Shown: positions 53,467-62,661, counted from the stretch's first letter. The stretch: DNA of 64,000 nt from Pandoraea faecigallinarum (GCF_001029105.3 NZ_CP011807.3:5022001-5086000), one strand, 5' to 3'. A program made the numbers and translations. The notes: generated by a model not told the origin, from the sequence alone.

Positions 53467-54339
53467 TTACTCGTTCGAGAACGCCGCCGGACGCCACTTC
53501 AGCAAACGCTTCTCCAGCGACGTGAGCAGCCAGTCCGCCCCGAGTGCGACGACTGCCAGCACGATCATGGCGGCGAACACGCCGCTGGCGTTGAATGCGC
53601 CCTGTGCCGTCGAGATCAGCAGCCCGATGCCCTGCTTCGAGCCGAGGAATTCGCCGACGACGGCCCCCACGAGCGCGAAACCGAAGCTCACGTGCAAGCT
53701 GGCGAGAATCCACGAAAGCGCCGACGGAATCACCACCGACATCGTCACCTGACGGCGCGACGCGCCCAGAATCTGCGCGTTCGCGATCATGTAACGGTCC
53801 GCTTCGCGCACGCCCTGGAAGGCATTGGCGAACACCACGAAGAACACCATCACCACGGCCAGCGCCACCTTCGACGCCATGCCGAGACCGAACGCGATGA
53901 CGAAGATCGAGCCGAGCACCACGCGCGGAATCGAGTTGGCGATCTGGATGTAGAGACTGAAAACGTCGGAGAGCAATTTGTTGCGCCCGAGCACGATGCC
54001 GCAGATCACGCCGGCCACGCCGCCGATCAGAAAGCCCAGCACGGTTTCTTCGAGCGTGACGAGCACTTGCGTCCAGAGCGGCCCCTGCGACGTTCCTTCG
54101 ACACACCAGTCGTAGATCTGCTGCACGATCAGCGTCGGCTGCGAGAAGAAGAAGGGGTCGATCCAGCCGATGCGGGCGGCCAGCTCCCAGCCGCCGAGCC
54201 CGACCACCAGAATCGCCACGCGCAGGAATACCACCAGCGCGCGACGCTGTTTGATACGGCGTTGCGCGACTGCTTCTTCGCGCGCGAGATCGGCGTCGCC
54301 GATACCCGCCGTTGCTGCCATCACGGCTTGTTCGCTCAT
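53467..54339 (-). CDS. ABC transporter permease, NitT/TauT (SsuC/TauC) type
   Basis: Membrane subunit of 290 residues. I start it at the ATG at 54339, eight bases after AGGAG; a GTG at 54369 would overlap the ATPase stop. Six membrane segments are expected. The EAA-loop region FANAFQGVREADRYMIANAQILGASRRQVTMSVVIPSAL (in parts, about 165-205) is typical of taurine/nitrate/sulfonate importers. It is the last gene of binding protein-ATPase-permease. The substrate is unknown, as no metabolic gene is linked. Confidence 0.9.
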   Translation of the reverse strand: MSEQAVMAATAGIGDADLAREEAVAQRRIKQRRALVVFLRVAILVVGLGGWELAARIGWIDPFFFSQPTLIVQQIYDWCVEGTSQGPLWTQVLVTLEETVLGFLIGGVAGVICGIVLGRNKLLSDVFSLYIQIANSIPRVVLGSIFVIAFGLGMASKVALAVVMVFFVVFANAFQGVREADRYMIANAQILGASRRQVTMSVVIPSALSWILASLHVSFGFALVGAVVGEFLGSKQGIGLLISTAQGAFNASGVFAAMIVLAVVALGADWLLTSLEKRLLKWRPAAFSNE

Positions 54340-54365
54340 GTTCATGACTCCTTGTTCGTCCTTGC

Positions 54366-55199
54366 TCACCCGATCTTCACTTCTTCACGCAAATCCGCCC
54401 AGATCTCCCGGGAGATGTCGATGAAGCGCTGTTCGTAGCGAATCTCCGACATCACGCGCGGACGCGGCAGATCGATCGTGTACGTGTTCTTCAACGTGGC
54501 CGGACGCGCCGTGAGCACGAACACCCGGTCGGCCAGCGCAATCGCCTCTTCCAGATCGTGCGTGACGAACACCACCGAGCCCGACGTCGACGACCACAGT
54601 TGCAGCAATTCGTCCTGCATCAGCGTGCGCGTTTGCATGTCGAGCGCGGAGAATGGCTCGTCCATCAGCAGAATTTCGGGGTTGTTGATGAACGTCTGCG
54701 CCAGCGCGACACGTTTGCGCATGCCTCCGGAGAGCTGGTGCGGATAGTGGCTGCCGAACTTGTCGAGTCCCACGCGGCGAATCCATTCGTCCGCCAGCGC
54801 ATAGGCGGCGTCTTTCGACTGACCACGGAACAGCGGTCCGGCGGCAACGTTCTCGCGCACACTGCGCCACGGGAAGACCGCGTCGTTCTGAAACACGAAA
54901 CCGATGCGCGGGTCGATGCCGTTCACCGGCTGGCCCATCACACGAACGCTGCCGGCCGTCGGACGCAGCAGGCCGGTAATCATGGACAGCGTGGTCGACT
55001 TGCCGCAGCCGGTCGGCCCGACGATGGCGACGAACTCGCCGCGTGCCACCGACATGCTGAAGTTGCGCAGCGCGACGGTGGCCTTGCCGTCGGGCGAGAT
55101 GAAGCGGCACGACACATTGTCGAACTCGATGGCGGGCGTATCGCGGGACACGGCGCTCGCTGCGCGTGCCGGTGCCGTGGGGGTAGTGGTCTGGGTCAT
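54366..55199 (-). CDS. ABC transporter ATP-binding protein, NitT/TauT (SsuB/TauB) type
   Basis: ATPase of 277 residues. The ATG at 55199 follows AGGAG. Walker A GPTGCGKST, Q-loop region VFQNDAVFPWRSVRENV, signature LSGGMRKRVALAQ and Walker B ILLMDEPFSALD are intact, with the switch His in FVTHDLEEA. An N-terminal Ala/Thr-rich extension of about 20 residues precedes the domain. It lies between the binding-protein and permease genes and ends about 26 bases before the permease start. Confidence 0.92.
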   Translation of the reverse strand: MTQTTTPTAPARAASAVSRDTPAIEFDNVSCRFISPDGKATVALRNFSMSVARGEFVAIVGPTGCGKSTTLSMITGLLRPTAGSVRVMGQPVNGIDPRIGFVFQNDAVFPWRSVRENVAAGPLFRGQSKDAAYALADEWIRRVGLDKFGSHYPHQLSGGMRKRVALAQTFINNPEILLMDEPFSALDMQTRTLMQDELLQLWSSTSGSVVFVTHDLEEAIALADRVFVLTARPATLKNTYTIDLPRPRVMSEIRYEQRFIDISREIWADLREEVKIG

Positions 55200-55393
55200 G
55201 CCCGGCTCCTGGGTGCCGTCGGAACGGTCGTTGCGGTTTCCTGGGGCCGAGCGGCCCCGCACTCCGGACTTGCGTCGGGGCGGGCGGCTCGGCAGTGCAT
55301 CGGTAAATCCGGAAAGGGCGGCGCGTCGTGAGGACCGCGCGCCGGTACTACAGCGTCGATAAGTGTCGCGGGTTGTCGTGCGGCCGGTTCCGC

Positions 55394-56434
55394 TTACTTC
55401 GCCTGATCGACGAATTCGTTGGTGTACGTTTTCGACAGATCGATGTGCTTGCCCTTGACGTTCGGGTTGAAGGCGGCGAGCACCTTGAGCACGGTATCGG
55501 GACCGTCCTTCGGCATGCGGCCGTCCGGCGAGTACATCGGCAGCGAGTTATGCAACGCCTGCACGTACAGCGCCTTGTTGCTGCCGTAGTAATCCTTGGG
55601 CATCTTCTCGGTGATTTCGGCCGCCGAATGCGTGTTGATGTACTTGAGCGTCTTCACGAACGCGCGCGCCAGCTTGGCGGCTTCCGGCTTGTGCTTGTCG
55701 AGCCAGGCGCGTTGCACGTACAGACTCGATGCGGGGTAAGCGCCGCCGAGTGCGGCGACCGTGCCCTCCATCGTGCGCATGTCGACGAGCACCGCGGCGT
55801 CGCCCGTCTTGATCAATTGCGAGGCGGTCGGCTCCGTGGTCATGCCGGCGTCGATACGGTTCTGCTTGATGGCGGCGATGAACGTGTTGTCCGCACCGAC
55901 CGGCAACACCGAGTAGTCCGACGACTTCAGGCCGTGTTTTGCCGCCAGATACTGCGTGAGAAAGTTGGTCGACGAGCCCAGACCGGTCACGCCGAGGGTC
56001 TTGCCCTTCACGTCGGCCATGCTCTTGATCGTGTTGCGGCTCTTGGCATTGACCAGTTCCACTTCGCCCGGCACCTGACCGAAAACGACGATCGACTGGA
56101 CTTCCTTGCCCTTGCTCTGCAAGTCGATGGCGTGGTCGTAGAAGCCCACCACTGCCTGAACCGCACCGGCGAGCAGTTCGTTTTCGGCGTCGACACCGGC
56201 GGGCTGCGACAGCAGTTCGACGTTCAGGCCTTCTTCCTTGAAGTAGCCGAGCTGCTCGGCAAGCTTGGCCGGCAGGTAGACCATTTTCGTAATGCCGCCC
56301 ACCATGATCGTGATCTTGCCGCTGTCGGCGGCGAAACCGGGGGCTGCGGTCAGCGCCAGCGACGCGCCGAGAACGGCGGCCAGCAGGGGTTTCACGAAGG
56401 CTTTCGGCGCACGCACGCCAAGGCTTGCTCGCAT
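55394..56434 (-). CDS. ABC transporter substrate-binding protein, NitT/TauT (SsuA/NMT1-like) type
   Basis: Periplasmic receptor of 346 residues. The ATG at 56434 has GGAG eight bases upstream. The signal peptide ends GFAA (about 36). The mature protein shows the SsuA/THI5-like fold: KMVYLPAKLAEQLGYFKEEGLNVELLSQPAG, VKGKTLGVTGLGSSTNFLTQYLA and IDAGMTTEPTASQLI. Relatives bind sulfonates, nitrate, taurine or pyrimidine precursors. It is the first gene of the importer and is divergent from a two-component system that may sense the same compound. Confidence 0.88.
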   Translation of the reverse strand: MRASLGVRAPKAFVKPLLAAVLGASLALTAAPGFAADSGKITIMVGGITKMVYLPAKLAEQLGYFKEEGLNVELLSQPAGVDAENELLAGAVQAVVGFYDHAIDLQSKGKEVQSIVVFGQVPGEVELVNAKSRNTIKSMADVKGKTLGVTGLGSSTNFLTQYLAAKHGLKSSDYSVLPVGADNTFIAAIKQNRIDAGMTTEPTASQLIKTGDAAVLVDMRTMEGTVAALGGAYPASSLYVQRAWLDKHKPEAAKLARAFVKTLKYINTHSAAEITEKMPKDYYGSNKALYVQALHNSLPMYSPDGRMPKDGPDTVLKVLAAFNPNVKGKHIDLSKTYTNEFVDQAK

Positions 56435-56702
56435 TGTGGTGTCTCCATCGTTTTTAGGGATAATGGCCCGAGCCACGCAGTGCGGCGCCGGCCGGCCCGG
56501 CGTGACCCTTTCGATATGTCACGCGGCCAGGGCAGCGGTCCTCCGATATATTTGCGCTGCCATGCCGGAAATTGTAGAAAGGCGAAGCTTTCATCAAGCT
56601 TTCGCGACATGCAGGTTTTCCTTCGTCGCTCATGGGTGTTTACCCGCTGTTGGCTCGCCGTCGTTCCGCGGGCACACTCGCGTCGCATTCCGCCTTCCCG
56701 CC

Positions 56703-57374
56703 ATGAAACTGCTGCTCATCGAAGACAACGAGACTCTCGCCCACTGGCTCGCCCGCATGCTGCGCGACGACAACTTCACCGTCGACTCCGCGCGCGACGG
56801 CGACGCCGCCGACCGTCTGCTGCAAACGGAAACGTACGACGTGGTGCTGCTCGATCTCATGCTGCCCAAGCTCGGCGGCAAGCACGTGCTGCGACGGCTG
56901 CGCGAGCGGCGCAACAATGTGCCCGTCATCATTTTGACGGCCAGCGGTTCGGTCGACGAGAAGGTCGATTGCCTGGGGGCCGGGGCCGACGACTACCTCG
57001 TGAAGCCTTTCGAAGTGCGCGAACTGATCGCGCGCGTAAAGGCGCTCGCGCGTCGCCACGCCCCGGAGCAAAGCGCCGATCTTGTGTGCGCCGACCTGAG
57101 CTATCACGCCGGCACGCGCCAGTTCACGATTCGGGGCGTGCCGCTCGCGCTGCCTTCGCGCGAGCACGCCGTGCTGGAAATTCTCATTCGCAAGCAGGGC
57201 AGGACCGTTGCCAAGAGCGCGCTGGTCGACGGCGTGTTCGGCCTCAACGACGAACCCAGTGCCGACGCCATCGAGATCTACATTCACCGGCTTCGCAAGA
57301 AGCTCGAAACCAGCCGGGCCGCCATCATGACGCTGCGCGGGCTGGGTTATCTGCTGCGCGAGAAAGATGCTTAG
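56703..57374 (+). CDS. Response regulator, OmpR family (TctD/QseB-like)
   Basis: Regulator of 223 residues. The ATG at 56703 gives the conserved start MKLLLIEDNETLAHWLARML. The acceptor Asp is in DVVLLDLMLPKLGG and the Lys in YLVKPFEVRELIARVK. The winged helix follows (LPSREHAVLEILIRKQGRTVAKSALVDGVF, then SADAIEIYIHRLRKKLE and MTLRGLGYLL). The kinase gene overlaps its end by eight bases. Divergent from the NitT/TauT-type importer, it may control that operon. Confidence 0.9.
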   Translation: MKLLLIEDNETLAHWLARMLRDDNFTVDSARDGDAADRLLQTETYDVVLLDLMLPKLGGKHVLRRLRERRNNVPVIILTASGSVDEKVDCLGAGADDYLVKPFEVRELIARVKALARRHAPEQSADLVCADLSYHAGTRQFTIRGVPLALPSREHAVLEILIRKQGRTVAKSALVDGVFGLNDEPSADAIEIYIHRLRKKLETSRAAIMTLRGLGYLLREKDA

Positions 57375-58761
57375 TCTGCGCGTGCGGCTGCTGATGTGGC
57401 TGATGCTGCCGCTTTCGCTGTACATCGGCGCGAGCGGCTGGCTGGCATATCGCAGCGCATACGATACCGCCGAACTCGTTCAGGACCGAGCGCTGCTCAC
57501 GTCCGCCCAGGTCATCGCCGGCGAACTGACCTGGGTGGACGGCACGCTGCGCGCGAGTGTGCCGCCCTCGGCACTGGAACTGTTCGCGTCGCCGGCACGT
57601 GACCGGGTGTTCTATCAGGTCATCACCGAAGACGGCCGGCTGCTGGCCGGGCCGCCCAACTTTCCGCATCCCCCCCTGTTTCCTCAGACGGTGCCCACTT
57701 ATTCGAACGTCACAGTGGACGGCGAGCCGCTGCGCGCCATCAGCTTCGTGCGTACGATGTACGACTCCGGACAGCCGCATCGCGTGGCGGTCGTGGTGGC
57801 CGAGACGATGCACGCGCGCGACGACATGCTGGCGCAGTTGTGGGAGCCGTCCTTGCACCGGCAGATCGCCATGGCCGCCTTGGCGGCGGTGCTGGTGCTT
57901 ATCGGGCTGACGGTCGAGTTGCATCCGCTCATCCGGCTCAAGGACGAAGTCGCCGGGCGCGCACCGCAGGAGCTTGTGCCCATTCGCGCGGGTCAGTTGC
58001 AAACGGAGTTGCGGCCCATCGTCGACGCCATCAACCTGTGTATCCAGCGGCTCTCGGCACAGGCCCAGCAGCAACGCCGCTTTGTGGCTGACGCGGCACA
58101 TCAGTTGCGCACACCGCTCACGCTGCTCGATACGCAATTGCAGTTCGCGGCGCAACTCGACGACCGCGCCGCGCTGGCCGACGTGCTCGCCGCCATGCAG
58201 ACCAGCAGCCGGGGGCTGGCGGATCTCACGAACAAATTGCTGCTGCTCTCGCAGGCCGAGGCGGCGGACACCCCGGCCTTCTCGCGTTCACGCGTGGATC
58301 TGGTGGCGCTCGCCGCCGGGGTGCTCGAAGAACTCGTGGCGCTGGCACAGCGTCGCAATATCGACCTTGGGCTGGAAACCGCCGAGGCGCACGTTTGGGT
58401 GACGGGCAATGGCGAACTGTTTCATGCGATGGTCATGAATCTTGTCGACAATGCGATCCGCTATATCCACGAGGGGGGGCGTGTGACGGTCGCCATCGAC
58501 TGTCCGGACGGCACCGCCCGCCTGCGCGTGGTCGACGATGGCCCCGGCATTCAGGCCGAGGCGCGTCAGCGCGTGTTCGAACGCTTTTATCGCAACGCGC
58601 CGCCGGGGCAGCCCGGCACCGGCCTGGGACTGGCCATCGTCAAGGAAATCGTGGCATCGAGTCATGGGACCGTAACGCTCGCGCCGGGCGACGACGGCCG
58701 AGGTCTGGTCGTCACCGTGATGCTTCCATTAGATTTGGAGACCGAACGCAACGTCCCATAG
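57367..58761 (+). CDS. Sensor histidine kinase, TctE/QseC-like
   Basis: Membrane kinase of 464 residues. Two membrane segments (about 7-27 and 167-187) flank a periplasmic domain of about 140 residues of the 2CSK_N type seen in tricarboxylate sensors (TctE). The H-box is FVADAAHQLRTPLTLLDTQLQ, the N-box VMNLVDNAIRYIHEGG, and the G-boxes DDGPGIQAEARQRVFERFYR and GTGLGLAIVKEI. It overlaps the regulator gene by eight bases, so the pair is co-translated. Confidence 0.9.
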   Translation: MLSLRVRLLMWLMLPLSLYIGASGWLAYRSAYDTAELVQDRALLTSAQVIAGELTWVDGTLRASVPPSALELFASPARDRVFYQVITEDGRLLAGPPNFPHPPLFPQTVPTYSNVTVDGEPLRAISFVRTMYDSGQPHRVAVVVAETMHARDDMLAQLWEPSLHRQIAMAALAAVLVLIGLTVELHPLIRLKDEVAGRAPQELVPIRAGQLQTELRPIVDAINLCIQRLSAQAQQQRRFVADAAHQLRTPLTLLDTQLQFAAQLDDRAALADVLAAMQTSSRGLADLTNKLLLLSQAEAADTPAFSRSRVDLVALAAGVLEELVALAQRRNIDLGLETAEAHVWVTGNGELFHAMVMNLVDNAIRYIHEGGRVTVAIDCPDGTARLRVVDDGPGIQAEARQRVFERFYRNAPPGQPGTGLGLAIVKEIVASSHGTVTLAPGDDGRGLVVTVMLPLDLETERNVP

Positions 58762-59132
58762 AGAACGTCACGCAGGTCACTCCACCGATGAAGCGCGTTG
58801 TATACCCGCGTCCCCGTTTGAAAGAAAATAACAATCGTATGAAACAACGCCGTGAATACAGGCGTTACGACTGTTTTGGACCGAGAATGTCGTTTGAAAC
58901 ATACGCTCGACTGGATGCGCTAGGACAAACCCTGATATATTCGGGGTCTTCGCAGAAATCCCCTCAAGCAGGCGAAAACTTCTTGATCCAAATCAAATAG
59001 TTACGCATCGCTGTCAACCACGTGGGTGCCCGCCACGTGTAATTGTGACGAAATGTAAAGTTTGTTAAATTGAATGTGGGTCTCGCCGCGTGGGTTGCGG
59101 CACGGGACTTTTTCTCTCAGGGATTTGCCTCC
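58762..59132. other. AT-rich intergenic region before the soluble kinase gene
   Basis: The 371 bases drop to roughly half GC, unlike their surroundings. Two CACGTG hexamers lie 15 bases apart (59019-59024 and 59034-59039), and an AT-rich run follows at 59040-59075. A 70-codon frame from 58788 has poor codon use and no ribosome site, so it is not called. Confidence 0.45.
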
Positions 59133-60041
59133 ATGCCGTTTCTCGTCGATCCTGCCGCACAGGCTGCGAGACGTCGCGTGTCGATTAACGACGCGTTGCA
59201 CACGCGCGCCACAACGCCGCAGAGTTCGGACATGGATCAGCCCCCCGCCTGCGAGAGCGCGCCACCGGTCGAACCGGCCTCACGCGCGGCCCGCGCCGCC
59301 GTCCAGGCTTCGACCCGGCCGCTCGCACAGTCGGTCACCCGCAAGATCGACGCCGCTCGCGAAGCGGAGCGCACACGGCTCGCGCAGGAGATGCACGACG
59401 GACTCGGCGCACATCTCACTGCGTTGCAACTGGTCGTGGCCCGCCTGTCGACCCGAGCCCCCACCGACCTCGCCGAGTGGCAATCCTTCTGCTCCCAGAT
59501 TCAAAGTGTGGCGAACGCGGCACAAGACGCGGCCGACGAACTCGTCGGCCGCAACCGCCCGCCTGCGCTTGACGCAGGCCTTACCGTCTGCCTGCGTGCC
59601 TGGCTGCGCGGCTTCGGTGAGCAAAGCGGCCTCAAATGCATCTGGCGCTGCGACGACGTCACGCACGAGCGCGTTGCCAAGCTCACGCCCGACGCGGTGC
59701 TGGCCTTGTACCGCATCGCACAGGAAGCCCTGACCAACGTCGCCCGCCACGCCCGCGCCACCCGCGTCGTGCTCGCGCTCGACGGCAGCCATCGTTCACT
59801 CAAACTCACGATTTCCGACGACGGTTGCGGGCTGGCCCGCGGCGCACGTCGCAAGCAGGGACATTTCGGATTGGTTGGCATGCGCGAGCGCTGCACGGCG
59901 CTCGGCGGCACGCTACGTATCGGCAGTGTTCAAGGATCGGGAACGCTCGTGAGTGCACGGCTTCCCTGGCATCAGATCCTGCCTGCCCCGACCGGCCAGC
60001 ATGGCCCGGAATCGCTTGCTCTTCACGGATATGCATCATGA
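59133..60041 (+). CDS. Soluble NarX/DegS-like histidine kinase (HisKA_3)
   Basis: Kinase of 302 residues from the ATG at 59133, about ten bases after AGGGA. It has no membrane segment and no recognised sensor domain; the first 80 residues are low complexity. The dimerisation and phospho-acceptor region is REAERTRLAQEMHDGLGAHLTALQL (in two parts, His in MHDGLG) and the ATPase region has ALYRIAQEALTNVARHARA and DDGCGLARG with HFGLVGMRERC. It probably needs a partner to sense a signal. Its stop overlaps the start of the response regulator (ATGA at 60038). fliC follows the pair. Confidence 0.85.
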   Translation: MPFLVDPAAQAARRRVSINDALHTRATTPQSSDMDQPPACESAPPVEPASRAARAAVQASTRPLAQSVTRKIDAAREAERTRLAQEMHDGLGAHLTALQLVVARLSTRAPTDLAEWQSFCSQIQSVANAAQDAADELVGRNRPPALDAGLTVCLRAWLRGFGEQSGLKCIWRCDDVTHERVAKLTPDAVLALYRIAQEALTNVARHARATRVVLALDGSHRSLKLTISDDGCGLARGARRKQGHFGLVGMRERCTALGGTLRIGSVQGSGTLVSARLPWHQILPAPTGQHGPESLALHGYAS

Positions 60042-60697
60042 CGCTTAGAGTGCTCATCGTCGACGACCACGCCATCGTGCGCCAGGGCGTCCGGCAATTG
60101 CTCTCCGATAGCGGGAGTATCGCCGTCATAGGCGAAGCCGACTGCGGCGCGGAAGCGCTGGAGATGACCGACGCGGCGCAGTGGGACATTGTCCTGCTCG
60201 ATATTTCGCTGCCCGACACGAACGGTCTGGAAATTCTCAAGACCCTGCGACGCAAACATCCGCGTCTGCCGATCATGATCTTCAGCATGTACGGCGAAGG
60301 CCAGTTCGCACTGCGCGCTCTCAAGGCCGGTGCGGCCGGTTATCTGAGCAAGCGCTCGAACGCGCAGCAACTGGTCTCGGCCGTGCGGCAAGTCGCCGCG
60401 GGCCGCAAGTACGTGAGCCCGATGGTCGCCGAGACCCTCGCCGACTATCTCGGCCCGGACGCCGACCAGCCGCCGCACGAGCGTCTGTCGGATCGTGAAT
60501 ATCAGACACTGTGCATGATCGGCTCGGGCAAGCGCCTGACCGATATCGCCAACGCGCTGTCGCTCTCGGTGAAGACCGTGAGCGTGTACCGCACGCGCCT
60601 GCTGGAAAAAATGCGCCTGAACAACAACGCCGAGCTGACCTATTACGTCATGCAACACGGCCTGGTCAGCGCCGAGATGGGTCCGGTCTGCGCCTGA
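60038..60697 (+). CDS. Response regulator, NarL/RcsB-like
   Basis: Regulator of 219 residues coupled to the soluble kinase. The receiver domain begins MTLRVLIVDDHAIVRQGVRQLL, with the acceptor Asp in DIVLLDISLPDTNG and the conserved Lys in GYLSKRSNAQQL. The C-terminal LuxR-type helix-turn-helix is LSDREYQTLCMIGSGKRLTDIANALSLSVKTVSVYRTRLLEKM (in parts), with RcsB-like spacing. Being next to the flagellin gene, it may control motility or surface genes. A long hairpin overlaps its stop codon. Confidence 0.88.
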   Translation: MTLRVLIVDDHAIVRQGVRQLLSDSGSIAVIGEADCGAEALEMTDAAQWDIVLLDISLPDTNGLEILKTLRRKHPRLPIMIFSMYGEGQFALRALKAGAAGYLSKRSNAQQLVSAVRQVAAGRKYVSPMVAETLADYLGPDADQPPHERLSDREYQTLCMIGSGKRLTDIANALSLSVKTVSVYRTRLLEKMRLNNNAELTYYVMQHGLVSAEMGPVCA

Positions 60698-60720
60698 GCG
60701 CGTTCAGGCGCAGACCGGAC
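60681..60720 (+). terminator. Long hairpin overlapping the response-regulator stop codon
   Basis: Perfect 17-bp stem (60681-60697 and 60704-60720), 6-base loop. The left arm is the last five codons and stop of the regulator gene. No T-tract follows, so it may protect the mRNA end rather than terminate. Confidence 0.6.
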
Positions 60721-60808
60721 TGCATAACGACCGGTCACCGGCACGGACACCGTCACCACATTTGCTGCAGGATTCCCTCGGGAATCACCAGAACTAAGCA
60801 CTCACTTC

Positions 60809-60830
60809 GTGGCCCGCAATAGCGGGCCAC
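60809..60830 (+). terminator. GC-rich hairpin upstream of fliC
   Basis: Perfect 9-bp stem (60809-60817 and 60822-60830) with an AATA loop. Only a short pyrimidine stretch follows. It may be the end of the two-component transcript. Confidence 0.55.
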
Positions 60831-60879
60831 GCGCATTCTCCACGCTAACCGACGCCGTTGAGAAGAATTTTCACGGCGC

Positions 60880-60895
60880 CGAAAAAATTTTTTCG
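60880..60895. repeat. A6T6 palindrome
   Basis: CGAAAAAATTTTTTCG is a perfect 16-bp palindrome in the fliC upstream region. A6T6 tracts bend DNA and can position regulators. Function unknown. Confidence 0.5.
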
Positions 60896-61121
60896 ATGCC
60901 CGGCAAGCGCCCCCGCCGCTTGAGAATTGCGGTCCGCCCCGTCTCAAACCGTCCCCACCCCGGCACCTCTCCGAGCCTTACAGGACAAGAATAGGCGGCA
61001 CATTGCCCCTTTCCTTGCCGGATCAACCGTGGAGGAAATTTGTAGACTGGCTTCCTAGCGTTTTTCCGACATCGACCTGCCAAGTCGACGGAAGTGGCGA
61101 AAGCATTTTGCAAAGCCACCC

Positions 61122-61148
61122 TAAATTTTCCCAAAGCGCGTCCGATAT
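61122..61148 (+). promoter_or_regulatory. Sigma-28 (FliA) promoter of fliC
   Basis: TAAA (61122-61125), exactly 15 bases, then TCCGATAT (61141-61148), against the consensus TAAA-N15-GCCGATAA. The expected start near 61155 leaves a leader of about 85 bases before the fliC ATG. Confidence 0.8.
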
Positions 61149-61239
61149 CCCCTACAACGGCGGCTTTCGGCGATTGGCTCGTGAGCCAAAGTTACGGCGC
61201 TTAAGCCGGAGCCAATTTATTTGGGAAAGGAGTTGCTAA

Positions 61240-62661
61240 ATGGCATCTGTCATCAATACCAATATCTTCTCGCTGGTTGCTCAACGTAACCTGAGCTCGT
61301 CGCAAGGCGCGCTGCAAACCTCGATCACCCGTCTGTCCTCGGGCCTGCGCATCAACAGCGCCGCCGACGACGCCGCCGGTCTGGCCATTACCGACCGCAT
61401 GACCGCCCAGGTCAACGGTCTGACCCAGGCACAGCGCAACGCCAACGACGGTATCTCGCTGGTGCAGACCGCTGCGGGCGCCCTGTCGTCGATCACGGAC
61501 AACCTGCAACGCATCCGCACGCTGGCCGTTCAGGCGACCAACGCCACGAACTCGGATTCGGACCGTGCCGCTCTGGACCAGGAAGTCCAACAGCGTCTGG
61601 CCGAAATCAACCGTACCGCCTCGCAAACCCAGTTCAACGGTCTGTCGGTGCTCAACGGCACGATGGGCGTGGCGAACTTCCAGGTTGGCGCCAACGCCGG
61701 CCAGACCATCTCGGTCAACCTGACGCAAAGCATGACCACGTCGAGCATCGGCGCCGTGGCACAGGCCAACTCGACGACCAACCCGCTGTCGTTCACGATC
61801 GCCGCCGGCGACCTGACGATTCAGGACGGTACGGGCACGGCTCAGGACGTTGCCGCCGGCACGTACAACAACGCCAACGACCTGGCTGCTGCCATCAACA
61901 CGGCAGGCGCCAAGGCCGGCTTCACGGCGAACATCGCTTCGGTGAACTCGTCGGGCCAGCTGGTTATCGCCAACACCGACCCGGCTGCCGCACTGACCGT
62001 CGGCGGCGCGGCACAGACCACGCTGGGTCTGCCGGCCACCATCGCCGCGGGCGGCGCCGCCGTTACGTCGACCGGCGTGGCTTCGCAATTCCAGACCACG
62101 CTGTCGACCGGCGACCTGACCTTCACGGTCAACGGCGTCGCTCACGACATCACCGGCACGTTCAAGAGCTCGGCTGACCTGGCAACCGCCATCAACTCGG
62201 CGAACATCGGCATCAACGCGTTCATCGATTCGGCCGGCGCAATGCACATCAGCTCGGGCCAGTCGTTCGCGATCTCGTCGACCAACGCTGGTACGCCGAC
62301 GACCCTGCAACAGCTCGGCCTGACCGCCGGTACGTACACGACGTCGGGCAGCCTGGCTACCGCCGACGTGAAGACGGTCAACAACGCCACGCTGATGCTC
62401 TCGCAGATCGACGCGGCCATCACGACGGTCGACTCGTTCAACGCAACGCTGGGTGCTACGCAAAACCGCTTCCAGTCGACGATCTCGAGCCTGTCGACCA
62501 CGACGCAAAACCTGACGCAAGCGCGTTCGGGCGTGCAAGACACGGACTACGCAGCGGAAACGGCCAACCTGACCCGCTCGCAGATCCTGCAGCAAGCCGG
62601 TATCTCGATGCTGTCGCAAGCCAACCAGCTGCCGCAGCAAGTGCTCAAGCTCCTCCAGTAA
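61240..62661 (+). CDS. fliC: Flagellin
   Basis: Filament subunit of 473 residues. The N-terminal D0/D1 part begins ASVINTNIFSLVAQRNLSSSQ and includes LSSGLRINSAADDAAGLAI and ANDGISLVQTAAGAL. The central part (about 170-370) is Ala/Thr/Gly-rich and variable, with repeated phrases such as AGDLTIQDGTG and TGDLTFTVNG that resemble flagellin insertion domains. The C-terminal D1/D0 part has LSQIDAAITTVDSFNATLGATQNRFQ and ends SQANQLPQQVLKLLQ. The ATG at 61240 follows AAAGGAG. Expressed from a sigma-28 promoter; fliD follows. Confidence 0.96.
   Translation: MASVINTNIFSLVAQRNLSSSQGALQTSITRLSSGLRINSAADDAAGLAITDRMTAQVNGLTQAQRNANDGISLVQTAAGALSSITDNLQRIRTLAVQATNATNSDSDRAALDQEVQQRLAEINRTASQTQFNGLSVLNGTMGVANFQVGANAGQTISVNLTQSMTTSSIGAVAQANSTTNPLSFTIAAGDLTIQDGTGTAQDVAAGTYNNANDLAAAINTAGAKAGFTANIASVNSSGQLVIANTDPAAALTVGGAAQTTLGLPATIAAGGAAVTSTGVASQFQTTLSTGDLTFTVNGVAHDITGTFKSSADLATAINSANIGINAFIDSAGAMHISSGQSFAISSTNAGTPTTLQQLGLTAGTYTTSGSLATADVKTVNNATLMLSQIDAAITTVDSFNATLGATQNRFQSTISSLSTTTQNLTQARSGVQDTDYAAETANLTRSQILQQAGISMLSQANQLPQQVLKLLQ

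Larger units (their letters stand above)
60698..61239. other. fliC upstream region
   Basis: The 542 bases hold two hairpins (60681-60720, 60809-60830), an A/T palindrome (60880-60895) and the sigma-28 promoter (61122-61148). The leader from about 61155 ends in an AAAGGAG ribosome site. No further gene is seen. Confidence 0.55.

Noticed and set aside
58788..59000. Plus-strand frame of 70 codons before the soluble kinase
   Set aside because: AT-rich with codon use unlike the neighbours, no ribosome site, no recognisable domain.
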